From the NCBI GenBank assembly GCA_938040735.1, contig CALHYE010000007.1, positions 1 to 64,000 on the forward strand: a stretch of 64,000 nucleotides of DNA, read 5' to 3'. The translations under genes were made by a program, and so were the position numbers. This document shows positions 18,931 to 26,736 of this stretch, piece after piece. The notes under the pieces are model-generated. The model had not been told where the DNA came from and ran no database searches. It saw only the letters and a list, made by a program, of their open reading frames with translations. How positions within the stretch are numbered: the first letter of the stretch is position 1; every line of letters begins with the position of its first letter. This DNA comes from an uncultured Bellilinea sp. (lineage in GTDB: Bacteria; Chloroflexota; Anaerolineae; Anaerolineales; Anaerolineaceae).

Positions 18931-18941
18931 CACCTCCTTTC
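18929..18941 (-). promoter_or_regulatory. Full-length anti-SD complement far upstream of the binding-protein gene
   Basis: GAAAGGAGGTGAT is a 13-base match to the complement of the conserved 16S rRNA 3' end. It lies about 90 bases before the binding-protein start, which has its own ribosome-binding site. It could be a ribosome standby site or serve the small ORF. Confidence 0.4.
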
Positions 18942-18961
18942 AGAGATTTTGCCAATCCAAA

Positions 18962-19969
18962 TTAAGTTGTCCCACGTTCAATTAAAGACAACGGTAAACG
19001 AATGTGTTGAATCGGACGGGTTGTGTCGAGCATGCGTGAAAACAGCAATTCGGCAGCTACCCGCCCGGATTCATCAAGAGGCTGACGGACAGTGGACAGT
19101 TCCATATAATCCGCTATATCCAAATCATCAAAGCCCAAAACGGCTACATCATCGGGAATGCGCAACCCCATTTGTTTGACGGCTTTAATCACTCCAATTG
19201 CTTGAAGATCGGTTGCCGAGAAGATAGCAAGCGGCGTTTTTGCCGTTTTCAGCCTTTCCAAGGCAACAAATCGGGTCGCATCCACATGATAGGGGGTTTC
19301 CCAAATATGATCTTCTGTAAACTCAACATTGGATTCGGATAAAACCCACTGAAAGCCCTTCAACCGGGAACTAATCGGATTAATTCCATATTTCGGAAAA
19401 TTGGTTTCGCCCACAAAAGCAAAACTGGAATACCCCTTTCCTAAGAGGTAACGGGCAGCCATTTTTCCCCCCTCTTCATCATCAATTTCAACACTACTGA
19501 ACACACTCAGGGGATATTCAATCAAAACGGTTTCTAGTTTATGTTGAATAATCCGCTCGGCTGTCTTTTCATCCACCCTAACAGAGATCAGAATTAACCC
19601 ATCCAGATTATGAGTTAATGGAATGGTATCCAGATAATGCTGTAGTCGTTCGAGAGTATCTACCGTAAAAATTACCAATTCATAGTTGGATTCCGTAAGT
19701 ACAGACGCCACTCCTCTCAGTCGTTGAACGAAAGACGGGGCGGTAAAAAAGGGAGTTATGACTCCCACTCGACCAGCCGAACGCAATGCCCTGGCTCTTG
19801 CTTCTGCTTTTGGAATAAAACCCAGTTCATCAATAGTGGCCAAAACATGCAAGCGGGTCGCTTCGTTGACTCTTTCCGGATTGTTCAAAACCCGTGAAAC
19901 CGTAGAAATACTTACACCCGCCGAACGGGCAACATCGTAAATCGTGGGAGGGTTTTTACGGGAAAGCAT
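18962..19969 (-). CDS. LacI-family transcriptional regulator of the sugar operon
   Basis: 335 aa, full LacI/GalR architecture. The N-terminal helix-turn-helix reads IYDVARSAGVSISTVSRVLNN, followed by the hinge helix and a periplasmic-binding-protein-like sensor domain (about 60-335) with GVITPFFTAPSF and VAVLGFDDLDIADYM. It likely binds a sugar or sugar phosphate and releases DNA. The gene lies 120 bases upstream of the binding-protein gene on the same strand, so it may be co-transcribed with the importer and control the whole unit from its own promoter. Two near-palindromic operators overlie its start site. Confidence 0.92.
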   Translation of the reverse strand: MLSRKNPPTIYDVARSAGVSISTVSRVLNNPERVNEATRLHVLATIDELGFIPKAEARARALRSAGRVGVITPFFTAPSFVQRLRGVASVLTESNYELVIFTVDTLERLQHYLDTIPLTHNLDGLILISVRVDEKTAERIIQHKLETVLIEYPLSVFSSVEIDDEEGGKMAARYLLGKGYSSFAFVGETNFPKYGINPISSRLKGFQWVLSESNVEFTEDHIWETPYHVDATRFVALERLKTAKTPLAIFSATDLQAIGVIKAVKQMGLRIPDDVAVLGFDDLDIADYMELSTVRQPLDESGRVAAELLFSRMLDTTRPIQHIRLPLSLIERGTT

Positions 19970-19995
19970 TTTAATTGGGGGTGAATCAAAAAAAC

Positions 19996-20023
19996 TGAAA
20001 GTACTTTTATGAAAGCACTTTCA
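19996..20023 (-). promoter_or_regulatory. Tandem LacI-type operators
   Basis: Two adjacent 14-base near-palindromes, TGAAAGTACTTTTA (19996-20009) and TGAAAGCACTTTCA (20010-20023), lie directly downstream of the -10 element of the lacI promoter. Each has GAAAG and CTTT half sites around a two-base centre, as in LacI-family operators. They would block transcription start of lacI and any genes co-transcribed with it. Confidence 0.7.
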
Positions 20024-20052
20024 GTATAGCAAAAACCAAATCCCCTTGTCAA
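20023..20052 (-). promoter_or_regulatory. lacI promoter
   Basis: On the minus strand a perfect TTGACA (20047-20052) and TATACT (20023-20028) are 18 bases apart. The expected start is near 20016, inside the operator pair. Confidence 0.7.
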
Positions 20053-20062
20053 TACAAGGGGA
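20031..20062 (-). terminator. Terminator of the feo operon overlapping the lacI -35
   Basis: Nine-base stem TCCCCTTGT (20041-20049) with ACAAGGGGA (20054-20062) and a four-base loop. It is followed on the minus strand by a T-rich run. The TTGACA of the lacI promoter lies partly in the loop and arm. The plus side also has a T run, so it may work in both directions. Confidence 0.65.
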
Positions 20063-20095
20063 GATTTTTTAAGATTTCTTAAGTTGTTATTTTTT

Positions 20096-20380
20096 TCAGT
20101 CGTTCACCGGTTCAACCAGGATTCCCTCTGCAACACTTTTTTCAAAAGCCAATTCCATTTGCTCCACCTGGATGACCGTAATTGGCTCCTGGGTGATCAC
20201 CCGGACACACCGCCCCGGAAGCAATCCATAGGCTTGCAAATGCCCGCGAAAAGGAGGATGCAGCCTTTCCATTTCTCGAATTTTTACTTCACGCCCCGGC
20301 GCTACCTGACAGAGCGCCAGACAGTGGTTATTAGCCTCAAAGCCACGCGCACAGCGTTGTCTTCTTCTATGATGAAACAC
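20096..20380 (-). CDS. feoA: FeoA-domain protein
   Basis: 94 aa. An SH3-like FeoA domain covers about residues 20-90: LCQVAPGREVKIREM, then LQAYGLLPGRCVRVI, the L-x-x-x-G-x-x-P-G pattern of the family. FeoA binds FeoB on the cytoplasmic side and supports ferrous iron uptake. The first 18 residues (MFHHRRRQRCARG) are basic and not part of the domain. Start is GTG at 20378-20380 with GGAGGCGACC upstream, overlapping the end of the zinc-ribbon gene by 14 bases. It is the last gene of the operon and is followed by a terminator. Confidence 0.85.
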   Translation of the reverse strand: MFHHRRRQRCARGFEANNHCLALCQVAPGREVKIREMERLHPPFRGHLQAYGLLPGRCVRVITQEPITVIQVEQMELAFEKSVAEGILVEPVND

Positions 20381-20606
20381 GGTCGCCTCCGTAAAACAGT
20401 TTTTTTACAAAACCAACAATCTGAGAATCATGAATGTTGATATTCGAAGTCCCGCATCGCGGGCAGCAGGTCAGGGTACACCCTCGATGAAGCGGGCATG
20501 CGCTGCATGCGGGATTTTCCACAGGATCATATTCCAGCCCGCACATCGAGCATTTAATCAAGCCCTTTGAAGATGATACGCGCGGCTCTTTCTTTTTTTG
20601 CGTCAT
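20367..20606 (-). CDS. Small zinc-ribbon protein in the feo operon
   Basis: 79 aa, nine cysteines. Two CxxC pairs that can hold zinc or iron are visible: KCSMCGLEYDP and CCPRCGTSNIN. Between them lies CSACPLHRGC. The chain has a basic start (TQKKKEPRV) and no membrane segment. The ATG lies 2 bases after the feoB stop and the 3' end overlaps feoA, so it is surely part of the operon. It is not FeoC, which has a winged helix. I do not recognise a named family. A metal-sensing or FeoB-assisting role is inference from position only. Confidence 0.75.
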   Translation of the reverse strand: MTQKKKEPRVSSSKGLIKCSMCGLEYDPVENPACSACPLHRGCTLTCCPRCGTSNINIHDSQIVGFVKKLFYGGDRVSS

Positions 20607-20607
20607 G

Positions 20608-22581
20608 TTACGAACCCCAACCCAAACTACTCAACAATCTCATCAGCAATCCGCCGACCAATATTGAGAAAGGCAAAATAAACGCCACCATCCCCAGCCC
20701 AATTTTCCAACCTCGCTCTTTGACCATCATGAATACCGAGGCGATGCAGGGGATAAAAAGGGTTATCGTAGTAATGGAAACCAGCGCTTGCAAATCACTC
20801 AGGTGACCTTGCGATTGCATCACAAAAAAGCCGGTGGCAGCAAAATCGCGTCTCAAAAAGCCCATCAACAAGGCGGAAGCCGCTTCGGCAGGTAACCCAA
20901 GCCAACCGGTTACAACCGGTTTGAGGGTTTCAATTAGCGCCGGTAACAGGTGCACCGTATCCAGCACAAACAAAATGATCGTTCCCAACAAGAACAATGG
21001 CACAGCCTCTTTGATATACCACTCCAATCTGGCGAGGGTCTTGAAGATTACATTCGTGAAGACCGGCATTCTCAAGGGCGGCAACTCCACAATCAAGGGC
21101 GTCCTTTCACCGGGTAAAACTTTCGAAGCCAGCCAACCTACCAGCATCAAAACCAGAAAGATCACCCCCACCCAAATCAAAGCCGCGCTGAAGGAGATGG
21201 CTGCCAGCATCCCCAGAACAACCCCCAATTGCGCCGAACAAGGAATAGCCAGCGCTAGCAGTAAGGTGACCAGAATGCGATCCCTCGGACGATTTAATAT
21301 CCGGGTGGTCATGGTTGCCATCGTCACGCAACCGAGTCCCAGCACCATCGGTAAAACTGCCTGACCATTCAGCCCAATGGTCGAAAATAAACGGTTGCTC
21401 AAAACCGCCACCCGCGGCAAATAGCCCGAATCCTCCAATATCCCAAACGCAATGAAGAATGTCAAAACAATTGGCAGAAGAAGAGCCAGCGCGTAGGTTA
21501 CCCCCATTGTCCATAAACCATATTCGCCGACCAGGAAATTGCGTACGATTTCCCACGGAATGGCTTTTTCACTCAGGGCAATCAACCACGGGTTTATCAA
21601 TTCGCCAAACAATTTCTCTTCCAGCAAACCGACCAGCGTGCCTGCCCCAAAGACTCCCACAAACCAGTACATGGCGTATAACACCGCTAACAGAATGGGA
21701 ATCCCCCACACGGGATGAATGGTTAAGTGACCTAACCGAGTCGCATTCGAGATAGAACTTTTGGCTTGCCGCAACGAATCATGAACCAACTTTTCAATAA
21801 AATTTTCTCGGCTTGCTTGAAGGATTAGATCCACCCCTTCAGGGTACTTCTCAATCAGGTCTTGGCGAACTTTGATGAGTTCATCGCGAATGCTTTTCGG
21901 CGTATTTTCTTCCACCCATTTTTGGCAAACGGGATCCTGCCCAAACCACAATAACGAGAATGCCCGTTTGGATACAGGCGAGTCAAACTCCATCTGCTCA
22001 ATTTTTTGTATGGCTTGCTCAATGGCAGCTGGATATTGAATTTCAAGTTTCACCGGCTTGGCAGCTTGAATAGCGCGTTCAACCTCTGCAATTCCGCTAC
22101 CCCTAGTTGCAACCGTTTGAATGATGGGAATCCCAAAGACCCGCTCCATGACCTCCGTTCGAATCTCCAAACCCCGCATTCGGGCTTCATCCATCATGTT
22201 CAAAGCCAGGATCAGCGGCAGTCCCATCTCTGCCAGCTGAATGGTGAGATGCAGGGTTCGGCGCAGATTTTTCGCATCTCCAACCTGAATCACCGTGCGA
22301 AGATCATGGTTAAACAAGACTCGCTCGGTCACTTGCTCGTCTTCGCTGCGAGAAGGGAACCCGATTACTCCCGGGGTATCAATCAGGGTTACCCCTTCCA
22401 ATTTTCGTAATTTACCTTGAGAAACCTCAACGGTTGTTCCCGGATAATTCGAAACCATTACATATTGACCGGTGAGGCGGTGAAATAATACCGACTTACC
22501 GACATTCGGATTTCCGACTAAAGCAACGGTTTTACCGCCAGGATATGGATTGGGTTGTTGCACTACATGACAGGCAGCCAT
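20608..22581 (-). CDS. feoB: Ferrous iron transporter B
   Basis: 657 aa. The N-terminal G domain has G1 GNPNVGKS, G3 DTPGVIG and G4 NMMDEA. A helical insertion/GDI segment follows to about residue 270. The membrane part contains two Gate-type repeats, with LPMVLGLGCVTMATM and LLMGFLRRDFAATGFFV as core motifs. It imports Fe2+ across the inner membrane, gated by GTP. The chosen ATG (22579-22581) has GAGGT five bases upstream; a longer in-frame reading would overlap fur and has no site. The order fur, feoB, zinc ribbon, feoA is unusual, since feoA usually comes first. Confidence 0.93.
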   Translation of the reverse strand: MAACHVVQQPNPYPGGKTVALVGNPNVGKSVLFHRLTGQYVMVSNYPGTTVEVSQGKLRKLEGVTLIDTPGVIGFPSRSEDEQVTERVLFNHDLRTVIQVGDAKNLRRTLHLTIQLAEMGLPLILALNMMDEARMRGLEIRTEVMERVFGIPIIQTVATRGSGIAEVERAIQAAKPVKLEIQYPAAIEQAIQKIEQMEFDSPVSKRAFSLLWFGQDPVCQKWVEENTPKSIRDELIKVRQDLIEKYPEGVDLILQASRENFIEKLVHDSLRQAKSSISNATRLGHLTIHPVWGIPILLAVLYAMYWFVGVFGAGTLVGLLEEKLFGELINPWLIALSEKAIPWEIVRNFLVGEYGLWTMGVTYALALLLPIVLTFFIAFGILEDSGYLPRVAVLSNRLFSTIGLNGQAVLPMVLGLGCVTMATMTTRILNRPRDRILVTLLLALAIPCSAQLGVVLGMLAAISFSAALIWVGVIFLVLMLVGWLASKVLPGERTPLIVELPPLRMPVFTNVIFKTLARLEWYIKEAVPLFLLGTIILFVLDTVHLLPALIETLKPVVTGWLGLPAEAASALLMGFLRRDFAATGFFVMQSQGHLSDLQALVSITTITLFIPCIASVFMMVKERGWKIGLGMVAFILPFSILVGGLLMRLLSSLGWGS

Positions 22582-22598
22582 AAATACCTCAAACCGGG

Positions 22599-23045
22599 TT
22601 AAGTAGTTTTTGCACACTCCGAACACAAACCGTAAAAAACCAGTGTGGCATTTTCGACCTCTCCGCCGAAACAATCCACAAACTGCGCTTTCACAACCTT
22701 GATGAGCGGAGCGTCAAATTCAGTGATTTGATTACACTTTCTGCACCGAAAATGAAAGTGATCTTCCCCCTGCTCAATTACCGGGTCAAACCGCTCTAAC
22801 CGGGGATCATCGTCGAAACGGCGGGCATTTACCAGCCCATGCTGCTCCAGCCAGCGCAAAGTTCGATACACGGTAGAAAGGTTTAGGCTCGGATTTTTCT
22901 CTCTAACCTTTTGGAAAATTTCCTCTGCTGTTGGATGATCGGCGCTTTCAATGAGAGCCTGTAAAATCACCCTCCGCTGAGTGGTCATCCTGCCACCCAG
23001 CGAATGAATCTGTAATTCCGCCGCATTAACCAAATCAAATTCCAT
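22599..23045 (-). CDS. Fur-family metal-dependent repressor
   Basis: 148 aa. An N-terminal winged helix (MTTQRRVILQAL, then SLNLSTVYRTLRWLEQHG as recognition helix) is followed by the dimerisation/metal domain with HFHFRCRKCNQITEFD (His ligands and CxxC). A second CxxC (CSEC) lies at the C-terminus, so a structural zinc site is likely. It heads the feo operon, 17 bases before feoB, and presumably represses it when iron is sufficient. The operator in front of it resembles the Nur box, so nickel or another metal should be kept open. Start ATG after an AAGGAAAA site. Confidence 0.9.
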   Translation of the reverse strand: MEFDLVNAAELQIHSLGGRMTTQRRVILQALIESADHPTAEEIFQKVREKNPSLNLSTVYRTLRWLEQHGLVNARRFDDDPRLERFDPVIEQGEDHFHFRCRKCNQITEFDAPLIKVVKAQFVDCFGGEVENATLVFYGLCSECAKTT

Positions 23046-23065
23046 TCGATTTTCCTTGCCGTCTT

Positions 23066-23088
23066 TTATTGCAAATTACTTGCAATAA
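23066..23088 (-). promoter_or_regulatory. Fur-family operator in front of fur-feoB
   Basis: A perfect inverted repeat, TTATTGCAA (23066-23074) and TTGCAATAA (23080-23088) with a 5-base spacer. It lies just downstream of a minus-strand TACAAT (23098-23103). The core TTGCAA-N5-TTGCAA equals the consensus of the Streptomyces Nur box, not the classic GATAAT Fur box. Confidence 0.7.
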
Positions 23089-23173
23089 CCATGATGTATT
23101 GTATCGAAACCGCCTGCCTTTGGTTAGTGTTATAAATCACGAACCCAAGGGTTATTTGTCATGCGTTTGAAAC

Positions 23174-23641
23174 TCAATCCAATAATATACTTTTTTCTAA
23201 CTTCAACAAGAATAACTTTTTGTCAATCCCACCCCCATAGCCGACTAACTGACCATTTGACCCAATAACTCGGTGACACGGCACAATAATTGGGATTGGG
23301 TTTTGCCCATTAGCTCTGCCCACCGCCCGAATTGATTTTCCCTCTCCAATTCGTTCAGCCAGCTGTTTGTAGGATAGAGTCATTCCATACGGGATTTTGA
23401 GCAATTCCTGCCAAACCCTTAATTGAAACGGGCTGCCTTCGAGGTGAATCGGTAAATCGAAAGATTTTAATTCGCCGGCAAAGTAGGCCGCCAGTTGCTG
23501 CTGGGTTTCTTTGAAAATGGGTAAATCATTATTGCATTCAGGTGGCAATTCAAACGGGGAAAAGCACAACCCCCTCAAGAATTCCCCATCCGAGGATATC
23601 AACACTTCCCCTATCGGGCTTTCGATCACCGAAAAATACAT
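23174..23641 (-). CDS. ogt: Methylated-DNA--protein-cysteine methyltransferase
   Basis: 155 aa. The active-site PCHRVIG has the acceptor Cys at residue 122. The helix-turn-helix reads MTLSYKQLAERIGEGKSIRAVG with the arginine finger, and the short N-terminal domain opens MYFSVIESPIGEVLISS. It repairs O6-alkylguanine by moving the alkyl group to its Cys, used once per protein. The ATG at 23639-23641 marks the family's normal N-terminus; a longer in-frame reading to 23824 overlaps the next gene and is not supported. It may be co-transcribed with the sortase-like gene 46 bases upstream. Confidence 0.93.
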   Translation of the reverse strand: MYFSVIESPIGEVLISSDGEFLRGLCFSPFELPPECNNDLPIFKETQQQLAAYFAGELKSFDLPIHLEGSPFQLRVWQELLKIPYGMTLSYKQLAERIGEGKSIRAVGRANGQNPIPIIVPCHRVIGSNGQLVGYGGGIDKKLFLLKLEKSILLD

Positions 23642-23687
23642 AGAGTTAGCTCCGGTAAGCAGTAACGGAATATCTCTAAGTATATAT

Positions 23688-24350
23688 TCAATTTTCCGGG
23701 ACGGCATAAATGAACAGCCGTCCCCAAGCCGGATCACCATCCCGCGAAATACAAGTCTGAAGGGTGAGATGCGCTTCTCCCATGTAAAATTTTGCAAATA
23801 ACTGCACCGTGTCAATCTCTTCACCCGTGGTGAGATCCTGGTATCTTAATCCTCCATCAACTTTGATCGCCTGATATGAATTGACCTCAACCACCTGATA
23901 TTTCATCGTCTTGCCATTTCCATCAATCAGAAAGACACCACTCCCCTTACTAATCTCGAAAAACAGCTTACCCGCCAGGTGATTATGAGCCAACAAGCCA
24001 AAAACCTCCGGAGTGGTCAACATAAATTGAGTAATTACATTTGGATCGTTAGATATATACTCATAATTCCCTTGCGGTTGTTGAATAACCGGTTTTGCCA
24101 GTAATTTTTCAACATACAATCCCGCAATTTGATTCCCGCCATTCTTAATCGTGTCCGCAAATTGGGTCAGCGAAGGAAAACTAATTTCCGGTTCAGAACT
24201 TGAAGAATTTGAGTTTCCATTGGTTAGGAGAGGCAGGAATACTTGATAGGTGCTGGCATCCGCCGATACAGGTTGAGGTTGAGAAAAACTCGCCAGCCCA
24301 ATTAACCAAAAACTCGTTAAGAATAGAGCAAAAATAACCGAGCGCCTCAT
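23688..24350 (-). CDS. Secreted sortase-fold protein under c-di-GMP riboswitch
   Basis: 220 aa. A signal peptide (1-30) is followed by TYQVFLPLL and a Ser/Asn linker. The rest looks like a small sortase domain: GLLAHNHLAG with the catalytic His (122 or 124), HLTLQTC with Cys200 in the TLxTC motif, and Arg211 in WGRLFIY. That is the full His-Cys-Arg set. No C-terminal anchor is seen, so it is released or held by an uncleaved signal. Known sortases cut sorting motifs or build pilins; a substrate with a sorting signal is not in this window. The ATG at 24348-24350 has AAAGGG upstream. A c-di-GMP-I riboswitch lies 108 bases before it. Confidence 0.75.
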   Translation of the reverse strand: MRRSVIFALFLTSFWLIGLASFSQPQPVSADASTYQVFLPLLTNGNSNSSSSEPEISFPSLTQFADTIKNGGNQIAGLYVEKLLAKPVIQQPQGNYEYISNDPNVITQFMLTTPEVFGLLAHNHLAGKLFFEISKGSGVFLIDGNGKTMKYQVVEVNSYQAIKVDGGLRYQDLTTGEEIDTVQLFAKFYMGEAHLTLQTCISRDGDPAWGRLFIYAVPEN

Positions 24351-24458
24351 GTCCAACCCTTTCTGACAAAGGCGCCCGGTAAAAACCGATCACAACCAAT
24401 TTAAATAAATACAGCAGGATTCCCCTGCCGGTAATTGGATGCATGGAATCGCGTTTTC

Positions 24459-24534
24459 GGCGGCCTGGCAGTCATAGGCTTTTAGCCCTTAGACCCATAG
24501 CTTTGCGTCGCCGGCTTTCGCCGGGTTTGCCTTT
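24459..24534 (-). promoter_or_regulatory. Cyclic di-GMP-I (GEMM) riboswitch
   Basis: The minus strand reads GGCAAACC, a stem closed by a GAAA tetraloop, then GACGCAAAGC, GGGTCTAA, a hairpin, and TATGACTGCCAGG. This matches the GEMM-I aptamer block by block: P2 with its GNRA loop, the conserved GACGCAAAGC junction that holds the ligand, and the tetraloop receptor in P3. The P1 arms are GGC and GCC at the ends. The 108-base stretch to the sortase-like start is the expression platform; small hairpins such as GCAGG/CCTGC (24414-24428) are present but no clear terminator. The rest of the non-coding stretch 24351-24695 (345 bases) shows nothing else. Confidence 0.93.
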
Positions 24535-24695
24535 GTCGTTACGGATTTAAATACGGTTCAAGATGGTTACCTGAATTGATAAGCCTGAAACCGCTTCTAT
24601 CCTAATCCAGGTGCTCTATATTATTTATAGGTCAAATTTATTAAAACTTTATAGACAAAACCTTTCAAACAACTTACAAACCAATCCCAACCGAT

Positions 24696-26591
24696 TTATT
24701 CCTCCACCGCCCGCAAGGTAAACCAAAAACGACTTCCCTCACCGGGTCTGCCGCGGCTGTCTACCCCAACTCTGCCGCCCATTTTTTCAACAATGCGGGC
24801 AACAATGGATAAACCCAACCCATGTCCTTCGGCGCGCCCGCGGTCAACCCGGCTGAAATCCAGGAACAATTTTCCCTGGTCCTCCGGGCTGATCCCATCC
24901 CCATTGTCTTGTATCCAAAAACGGACAAAGCCATCGCCCTCGACAATCGCCCCCAATTGCACCCGTGGCGGCAATCCTCCGTACTTAATGGCATTGGTCA
25001 GGTAATTTGCCCATACTTCTTCAACCCAAGGGGCGTGACCCAGAGCAACCGGCCAGTGATTGGGGATACTGATCTGTGCATGGTGATCCTCGATCACAAA
25101 ATTCAATCGGGTCAGAACCTCGTGAATCACTTTTTCCATATCCAAGGGGACTAATACAATTTCCTGACTGCGCAAACTTGCCAGAGTTAACAATTCTTGA
25201 ATAATTTCGGCTTGTTTCTGGACAATTCGCTGTAACTGGCTGTTAAGTTGTAAAATTTCTTCCGGGGCATTGATTGCCTTGAGTTTTAATTCCAGGATAT
25301 GCGTCAGTATTGCCTGATTTTGGAGAGGGGTCTTAAGGTCATGGGCAACCATCCGGGCAAAGGCATTCAGGTCACCAATCAGCTGCTCACGAATAGCAAT
25401 CTCTTTTTGTAGTTGTTCGTTAGCAGATTGCAAAGCCCGCTGTGCCTGAATACGTTCCTGAATTTCTTGTTCCAGGGCAATGTTTTTTAATTGCTCTCTT
25501 TCAGCCTCTCTTCTGGCTTCTTCAACCTGATAGACCACTTCCAGGTTCTTTAACTTCGTTTCCGATTCATCGTTGAAGACCTGTTCTTTGATTTCATGAA
25601 ATCGCTCATAGTGAGCCAGCGCTCGCTGAAATTGAACAGCCTGCCGGTAGACTGAAGATAGCAACTGGTGACATTCTACCTGCTGACCTCGCGATTGAAT
25701 CTTCTCGCTAACTTGTAAGGCTTCGTGGAGCGGCTCCAGCGCCTGACCGGGTAGTTCTTGTTCCGCATATACCCGTCCAATTCGGATTAGGGACACCGCG
25801 CTTTCATAAGGTGAGGATATTTGTCGGGTGATTTTGAGCGCATCTTCATAACATTCCAGCGCTTTTTGATAATCTTTCATTATCTGATAAGTTCGCCCCA
25901 GGGAATTGAGTGTTCTGGCTTCTCCCCACTTTTCTTTGAGATCTACGAATAAATTAAGGCTCTTGATCCCGGCGCTTAAAGCCATCCCTGCATTTCCAAG
26001 ACCGCTGTAAACCAGACAGGATTTTTCTAAAGCCTCTGCTTGAATGTACAAATCCTGACTAATCTCGGCGTCTTTTGAAGCGCGAAGAATATAAGGGAGC
26101 GCTCGCGTAAATTCCTCTCTCTGAAGATATACACTACCTAAATTGATCAATAACTGTCCTTCAACCGCTCGATCGCCAATTTCCTGAGCCAGTTCCAGGC
26201 CGCTTAAAGTATATTGAAGTGCATTTACAAAACTGGATAAATGCAGATACACCTGACCCAGCAAAGCATAAACCCAGGCCAATTCTTTTTTCTGCTCAAC
26301 TTTTTCATAAATGGACTGTGCCTGCTGCAAAACAAGGATCGCCCGATCAAAATGCCCCATCTGAAAATAAAGTTTTCCCAGCCCTTGCTGAAAATCCCCG
26401 ATTCGTTTGAGATCATCCTCCGTTGCAGCCGGAAAGTTCTCAAATTGCTGATTCGTGATTTCAAGAATTTCAAGCGCTTGTAGCGGATTTTGATAGCGCA
26501 ATGCAAAAGCCCGTTGCAATGCCGAAGAGGTCATCTCCTCTACATGGCCCGGTTCACGAAGCAGAGTATCTCGATCCACAGAGTCGGACAT
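24696..26591 (-). CDS. Cytoplasmic TPR sensor histidine kinase
   Basis: About 631 aa. Residues about 20-350 form a run of tetratricopeptide repeats (for example AWVYALLGQVYLHLSSFVNALQ, then several W/L-G-Y-A type helices). A coiled coil rich in Glu, Arg and Gln (about 355-405) follows. The kinase has H-box ARMVAHDLKTPLQ (phospho-His), N-box EVWANYLTNAIKYG, G1 QDNGDGIS and G2 GHGLGLSIV. No membrane helices or signal peptide, so it senses an internal signal or a partner bound by the repeats. No response regulator gene is adjacent. Start is uncertain: the ATG at 26589-26591 lacks a good ribosome-binding site, and a TTG at 26609 is possible. Confidence 0.87.
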   Translation of the reverse strand: MSDSVDRDTLLREPGHVEEMTSSALQRAFALRYQNPLQALEILEITNQQFENFPAATEDDLKRIGDFQQGLGKLYFQMGHFDRAILVLQQAQSIYEKVEQKKELAWVYALLGQVYLHLSSFVNALQYTLSGLELAQEIGDRAVEGQLLINLGSVYLQREEFTRALPYILRASKDAEISQDLYIQAEALEKSCLVYSGLGNAGMALSAGIKSLNLFVDLKEKWGEARTLNSLGRTYQIMKDYQKALECYEDALKITRQISSPYESAVSLIRIGRVYAEQELPGQALEPLHEALQVSEKIQSRGQQVECHQLLSSVYRQAVQFQRALAHYERFHEIKEQVFNDESETKLKNLEVVYQVEEARREAEREQLKNIALEQEIQERIQAQRALQSANEQLQKEIAIREQLIGDLNAFARMVAHDLKTPLQNQAILTHILELKLKAINAPEEILQLNSQLQRIVQKQAEIIQELLTLASLRSQEIVLVPLDMEKVIHEVLTRLNFVIEDHHAQISIPNHWPVALGHAPWVEEVWANYLTNAIKYGGLPPRVQLGAIVEGDGFVRFWIQDNGDGISPEDQGKLFLDFSRVDRGRAEGHGLGLSIVARIVEKMGGRVGVDSRGRPGEGSRFWFTLRAVEE

Positions 26592-26736
26592 GATCGAATT
26601 CACAGCCAAATGTACTCTTGATTACAATGTTAGCACAGAAAATTATTACCATAAATGCAATGAGTAGTCCATTAATTTTTGAACCCCACAATTGATGTGC
26701 AGGATTCAAGCCATATCCATCTGCAAGGTTTCTGCG

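Noticed and set aside
20011-20022. The lacI upstream repeat as a terminator
   Set aside because: No T run follows on either strand, and the repeats sit at the start site after a clear promoter, so an operator role is more likely.
22582-22674. 31 extra N-terminal residues on FeoB
   Set aside because: They overlap the end of fur, have no ribosome-binding site and precede the normal start of the G domain.
23642-23824. Extended Ogt starting at 23824
   Set aside because: The extra part overlaps the sortase-like gene in another frame and has no homology to the family.
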